Source: an uncultured Latescibacterota bacterium
GTDB lineage: Bacteria; Latescibacterota; UBA2968
NCBI GenBank assembly: GCA_958295785.1
Contig: OY282377.1
Coordinates: 1,378,394 to 1,442,393 of the forward strand
DNA length: 64,000 bases
Direction of reading: 5' to 3'
A program made the position numbers and the translations under genes. Of this stretch, positions 61,456 through 64,000 are shown one piece after another (position 1 is the first letter of the stretch; each line of letters begins with the position of its first letter). Below the pieces are notes generated by a model, which ran no database searches, was not told the DNA's origin, and saw nothing but the letters and a program-made list of their open reading frames with translations.

Positions 61456-62130
61456 TTGAATAAGATCCTTACCGCTATGCAGGATGTTGGCTTGAGTAAA
61501 AAAACGCGAGGAGGGATTGCTCTTTCCAAGGCGGGAAGGTCACTTGCGAAGGGACTTGGAGGATATGAAGCAGGTTTTCGCGCTGCGGTACACTGTCTAT
61601 ATGCTTGGAAATGGATTTGGGATCGGAATACTCAGATTGCTTCACCATCATGGAGCTATCGCCAGGTGTTAAAACAGATATTGAACTCTGGATCTACAGG
61701 TATTGACTCAGATGAAATTGTGTTACGGGTAGTCTCAGCCGCTGAAAACAAATTCAATACTGTGAAAGTTTCCTTTAGCCGGTCGAGCGTGAGTGGTGTG
61801 ACCATGTGGCTTGAATCTCAAGCATTGCCTCTTATTACAAAAAAAGGACATCGCATGATTCTCCAAAATTCTTTGACACCTATGGCAGACGCGATGCGCC
61901 TTCATTTGGCTGCATTATGCGCTTGCTATCGCGGCGATGCGCCTTTGGATGGCAACAACATACAATTGCTGTGGGAGTCTTTTTTAATCCGCACAGATGA
62001 CTTGGTTGGTCTGGTGTTGGATTTCACACGCGATAGTGACGAATTTCTGTTGACACTGGCGACACCTAATCGCGTGATTTTCAGGGGATCAGAAGACCCA
62101 TTTATCGAATGGCTGGTTAGGTCGGCCTAA
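61456..62130 (+). CDS. Unknown protein, 224 aa, possibly 5'-truncated
   Basis: The frame opens right after the antitoxin-like fragment, in the same reading frame; a TTG (61456) or the ATG at 61477 would start it, neither with a good ribosome site. The product begins abruptly in a helical region (AMQDVGLSKKTRGGIALSKAGRSL) and has AVHCLYAWKWIWDRN and FRGSEDPFIEWLV near the end. I recognise no family. The abrupt start suggests that only the 3' part of a larger gene is left. The next gene follows after 51 bases. Confidence 0.5.
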   Translation: MNKILTAMQDVGLSKKTRGGIALSKAGRSLAKGLGGYEAGFRAAVHCLYAWKWIWDRNTQIASPSWSYRQVLKQILNSGSTGIDSDEIVLRVVSAAENKFNTVKVSFSRSSVSGVTMWLESQALPLITKKGHRMILQNSLTPMADAMRLHLAALCACYRGDAPLDGNNIQLLWESFLIRTDDLVGLVLDFTRDSDEFLLTLATPNRVIFRGSEDPFIEWLVRSA

Positions 62131-62181
62131 AAAACGGAAACAGGAGCCTTTCCCACACATCGTTTTGGACATGCACTTGCT

Positions 62182-62610
62182 GTGAACTTTACCGTACAAC
62201 AAAACACTTCAGTTGCCCAACGAGATCGCATAAAGGTTGTGAACATAGGTGGGCCTCTAGATAATTTTATTTCGCCCCGCAGCCAAAGTCCGGATTTTAG
62301 ACATGTCGACCTGAATCAAGGGCCAAATACCATCGTTGCGAATATCAATGAAGTGGATTTGGGCACCATTTTCGGAAGCCAAGTGCGATTTCTGCGCGCA
62401 TCAAATGTTCCTTTCGTCGAAGTTCCATCAGGGGCCTTTGTCGAGCCAAGTGCTTTTATCTGGCAAGCGCGCAGCCTTCAAGTGAGGAGAATTGTCATAA
62501 CTACGGGGCTTTTTAGCGAACAGCCGATAAGTGACGCACTCAGTGAGGCGGGTTTCTCAGTGAGGCGAAGGGTCATCAACCAACGAATATTCATCACTGC
62601 GAGACTTTAA
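62182..62610 (+). CDS. Unknown protein, 142 aa, Rossmann-like text
   Basis: GTG 62182 gives a 142-aa product. VVNIGGPLDNFISPRS, then HVDLNQGPNTIVANINEVDL and VRRIVITTGLF, look like strands of a methyltransferase-like Rossmann fold in the style of some polymorphic-toxin C-termini. The glycine-rich loop is weak, so this is only a resemblance. It lies between two other unknown genes in one direction and could form an operon with them. Confidence 0.5.
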   Translation: MNFTVQQNTSVAQRDRIKVVNIGGPLDNFISPRSQSPDFRHVDLNQGPNTIVANINEVDLGTIFGSQVRFLRASNVPFVEVPSGAFVEPSAFIWQARSLQVRRIVITTGLFSEQPISDALSEAGFSVRRRVINQRIFITARL

Positions 62611-62627
62611 TTTTTTGGAGGTCTGAT

Positions 62628-62909
62628 ATGCCAGTCCCACAAATCATCCACCAGATAGACGAGGTGATCAGAGATATGCACAAACCTCGGCAAATAAAGA
62701 TCAAAAGCTTACAGACGCTCGCTATGACCTGCTGGCGCGAGGTCGTTCCAGAGTATGGCACAAAGACCTTCGCAGAACTCAAATTCGATGAAATACAAAA
62801 ACGTTGGTCAATGGTGCGGGATGAAGTTGAGAAATACGAGACCAAAGACCAAATTTTGTATGTTCTCGACTGGCCTGCTTCCAGTGGCAATTTCTATTGG
62901 TTGAAATAA
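62628..62909 (+). CDS. Unknown protein, 93 aa
   Basis: ATG 62628 follows TTTGGAGG by seven bases, a good ribosome site 18 bases after the previous stop. The product is helical and charged (IIHQIDEVIRDMHKPRQIKIKSLQTLAM, then DEIQKRWSMVRDEVEKYETKDQ). No family recognised. The size and place suggest an immunity-like or regulatory partner of the 142-aa protein, which is only a guess. Confidence 0.55.
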   Translation: MPVPQIIHQIDEVIRDMHKPRQIKIKSLQTLAMTCWREVVPEYGTKTFAELKFDEIQKRWSMVRDEVEKYETKDQILYVLDWPASSGNFYWLK

Positions 62910-62974
62910 CTGTCGTTAGAGCCAAAGAGAAATGCTTTTCCAAAGCGGACTCAGTGAAGAACACGACAACAAAA

Positions 62975-64000
62975 TAGGACTTACGCATGCTGAGTTAAAA
63001 AAGGGTGCAATTCCGTAAAATTTATCACTTTGAGGAGGTGTCAATGCGCCACCCGACGCGTTTGGATGACTGTCAGTATCTGCTTAGCCGTCCCCTCAAC
63101 GATACCCTGACCCCTTTCGCCGACCCTAGCGAAGGGTTCAGTCATGATATGATCAACCGCTATCTCGCCGGTGCGCGTATCCCCCCCCGCTTGGTGTGGG
63201 AACACGTCAAAGACCACATCGCGCTGACGCCTGAAGGCGATGTGATCTTTGATGACCCGGTTTTAGACAAGCGACACGCACGCAAGATCGCGTGAGTGCG
63301 TCGTCAATAGAGCGGCAACGCCCAAGGCGTCATCAACGGCATCGGGGGGGTCACATGTGTCTATGTCCATCCGCAAGAGGATCGGTTCTGGCTGATTGAC
63401 GATCGGATTTATGATCCGCAAGGCGATGGCAAAACCAAATGGGATCCTCTCAAGGACATGCTCTCTGCGTGGGTCTATCAGAAGGGCCTCCCTTTTACCG
63501 GGGTCTTGATGGACAGTGGGTATGCGACCAAAACAGTCATGCGACACAGAGAGCAGATGCAAAAAACCTATTATTGTCCCCTCAAGACGAACCGGCGCGT
63601 GGACGATTCGGCAGGCACAACCCCCTACCAGCGCGTAGATAGCTTAACTTGGACGAAAGCGCAACGCAAACAAGGCAAGCTAATTAAAATCAGAGGGGTC
63701 CCCAAAGACCACAAAGTGAAATGATTCCGGGTGGCGTCTTCTGATAGACGCACGGCGTATGTCGTGACCAACGACCATGCTCAAAACGATTCTTCAGGGG
63801 TACAACAGGTGTGTCACCAAAGATGGAAAATTGAGCCCTTTCACCGCGAAGTCAAACAGGTGACCGGGCTTGAAAAGGGTCCATGTCGGTTGGCACGCAT
63901 GGTACGAAATCATATTGGGTGTGCGATGTTCGTTTGGATTCGACTCGCGCAGGTGGCCTATCAAACAGGACAAACCATTTATCAAGTCAAATACCGCGGG
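62975..64000 (+). mobile_element. IS701-like element copy B (cut by the window end)
   Basis: Starts TAGGACTTACGCATGCTGAG at 62975 and runs to the window end. It matches copy A almost base for base (single differences, for example GCGCCG versus GCGTCG near 63300 and CACAGG versus CACCAA near 63814). It is not interrupted at TAAAAAAG, so it shows the empty site for the IS1595-type transposon. Confidence 0.88.
63044..64000 (+). pseudogene. IS701-like DDE transposase, copy B, same three in-frame stops
   Basis: ATG 63044 after AGGAGG; in-frame TGA (63293-63295), TAG (63308-63310) and TGA (63722-63724) fall at the same codons as in copy A. Active-site residues are otherwise present (VIFDDPVLDK, GVLMDSGYATK, WKIEPFHREVKQ). 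The 3' end lies beyond the window. Confidence 0.85.

Noticed and set aside
9588-62975. The two IS701-like copies as ends of one large composite transposon
   Set aside because: They are direct repeats about 42 kb apart enclosing ordinary housekeeping genes, and both transposase genes carry stops; nothing shows joint movement.
1-64000. CRISPR arrays, rRNA and tRNA genes
   Set aside because: I looked for evenly spaced direct repeats and for tRNA-like arms and rRNA text and saw none; a tool search could still find a tRNA I missed.

Overview
The window is bacterial chromosome, fairly GC-rich in most intergenic and housekeeping stretches. Single-copy oxidoreductase, isomerase, aldolase and sulfatase genes sit beside short defence islands, decayed insertion sequences and dispersed palindromic repeats. 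The mix of a GWxTD-domain secreted protein, several Gfo/Idh/MocA dehydrogenases, xylose-isomerase-like epimerases, a Cys-type sulfatase and an MR/MLE dehydratase suggests an uncultured environmental lineage of the Latescibacterota/Poribacteria/FCB kind. That placement is an inference from gene content only. I saw no rRNA, tRNA or CRISPR array.

Layout. 1-4650: a GWxTD/TPR exported protein, an enolase-superfamily dehydratase and a PAP2-like membrane protein, all on the minus strand. 4682-9516: type III restriction-modification system 1 (mod1, res1) with a near-consensus promoter. 9549-20582: a nested mobile region. An IS701-like element (copy A, ends at 9588 and 20504) has been entered by a 9,817-bp IS1595-type transposon (9617-19433) with 23-bp perfect terminal inverted repeats and a perfect 8-bp target duplication. 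Inside the transposon a methyltransferase-HNH cargo gene (11327-11770 plus 17335-18134) is itself split by a second complete type III R-M system (mod2, res2) and a decayed DUF2290 gene. 21195-25617: an RNA-repair cassette (Hen1, Pnkp) followed by a helix-turn-helix protein.

25677-36153: sulfatase, HpcH/HpaI aldolase, a DksA-like protein lacking most zinc ligands, a PIN-domain toxin-like pair, a PolX-like protein, then a sugar-type catabolic set (Gfo/Idh/MocA, isomerase, aldo/keto reductase, SDR, HAD). 36177-42596: two large membrane glycosyltransferase-like proteins, a cytochrome c lipoprotein and an unrecognised 388-aa protein. 42706-46630: five overlapping genes, namely two QueF paralogues (the first without its catalytic Cys), a DUF262 protein, a DUF3696-type ATPase and an unknown protein. 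This is the most intriguing candidate system. 46798-48239: HigBA-like toxin-antitoxin/ImmA pair. 48450-60008: M42 peptidase, chorismate-lyase-like protein, a Dam-type methylase next to a truncated restriction-enzyme reading frame, a redoxin-prolyl hydroxylase fusion, an EamA exporter, a peptide-type binding protein, an epimerase, a bifunctional nuclease and two further Gfo/Idh/MocA proteins.

59981-61434: remnants of DUF2442/DUF4160 and antitoxin-like genes around an intact HAD hydrolase. 61456-62909: three unknown genes. 62975-64000: second IS701-like copy (B), cut by the window end, carrying the same three in-frame stops as copy A.

Two repeat families tie the intergenic regions together: a ~50-bp hairpin repeat (at least seven copies) and a ~420-484-bp MITE-like element present twice in opposite orientation.
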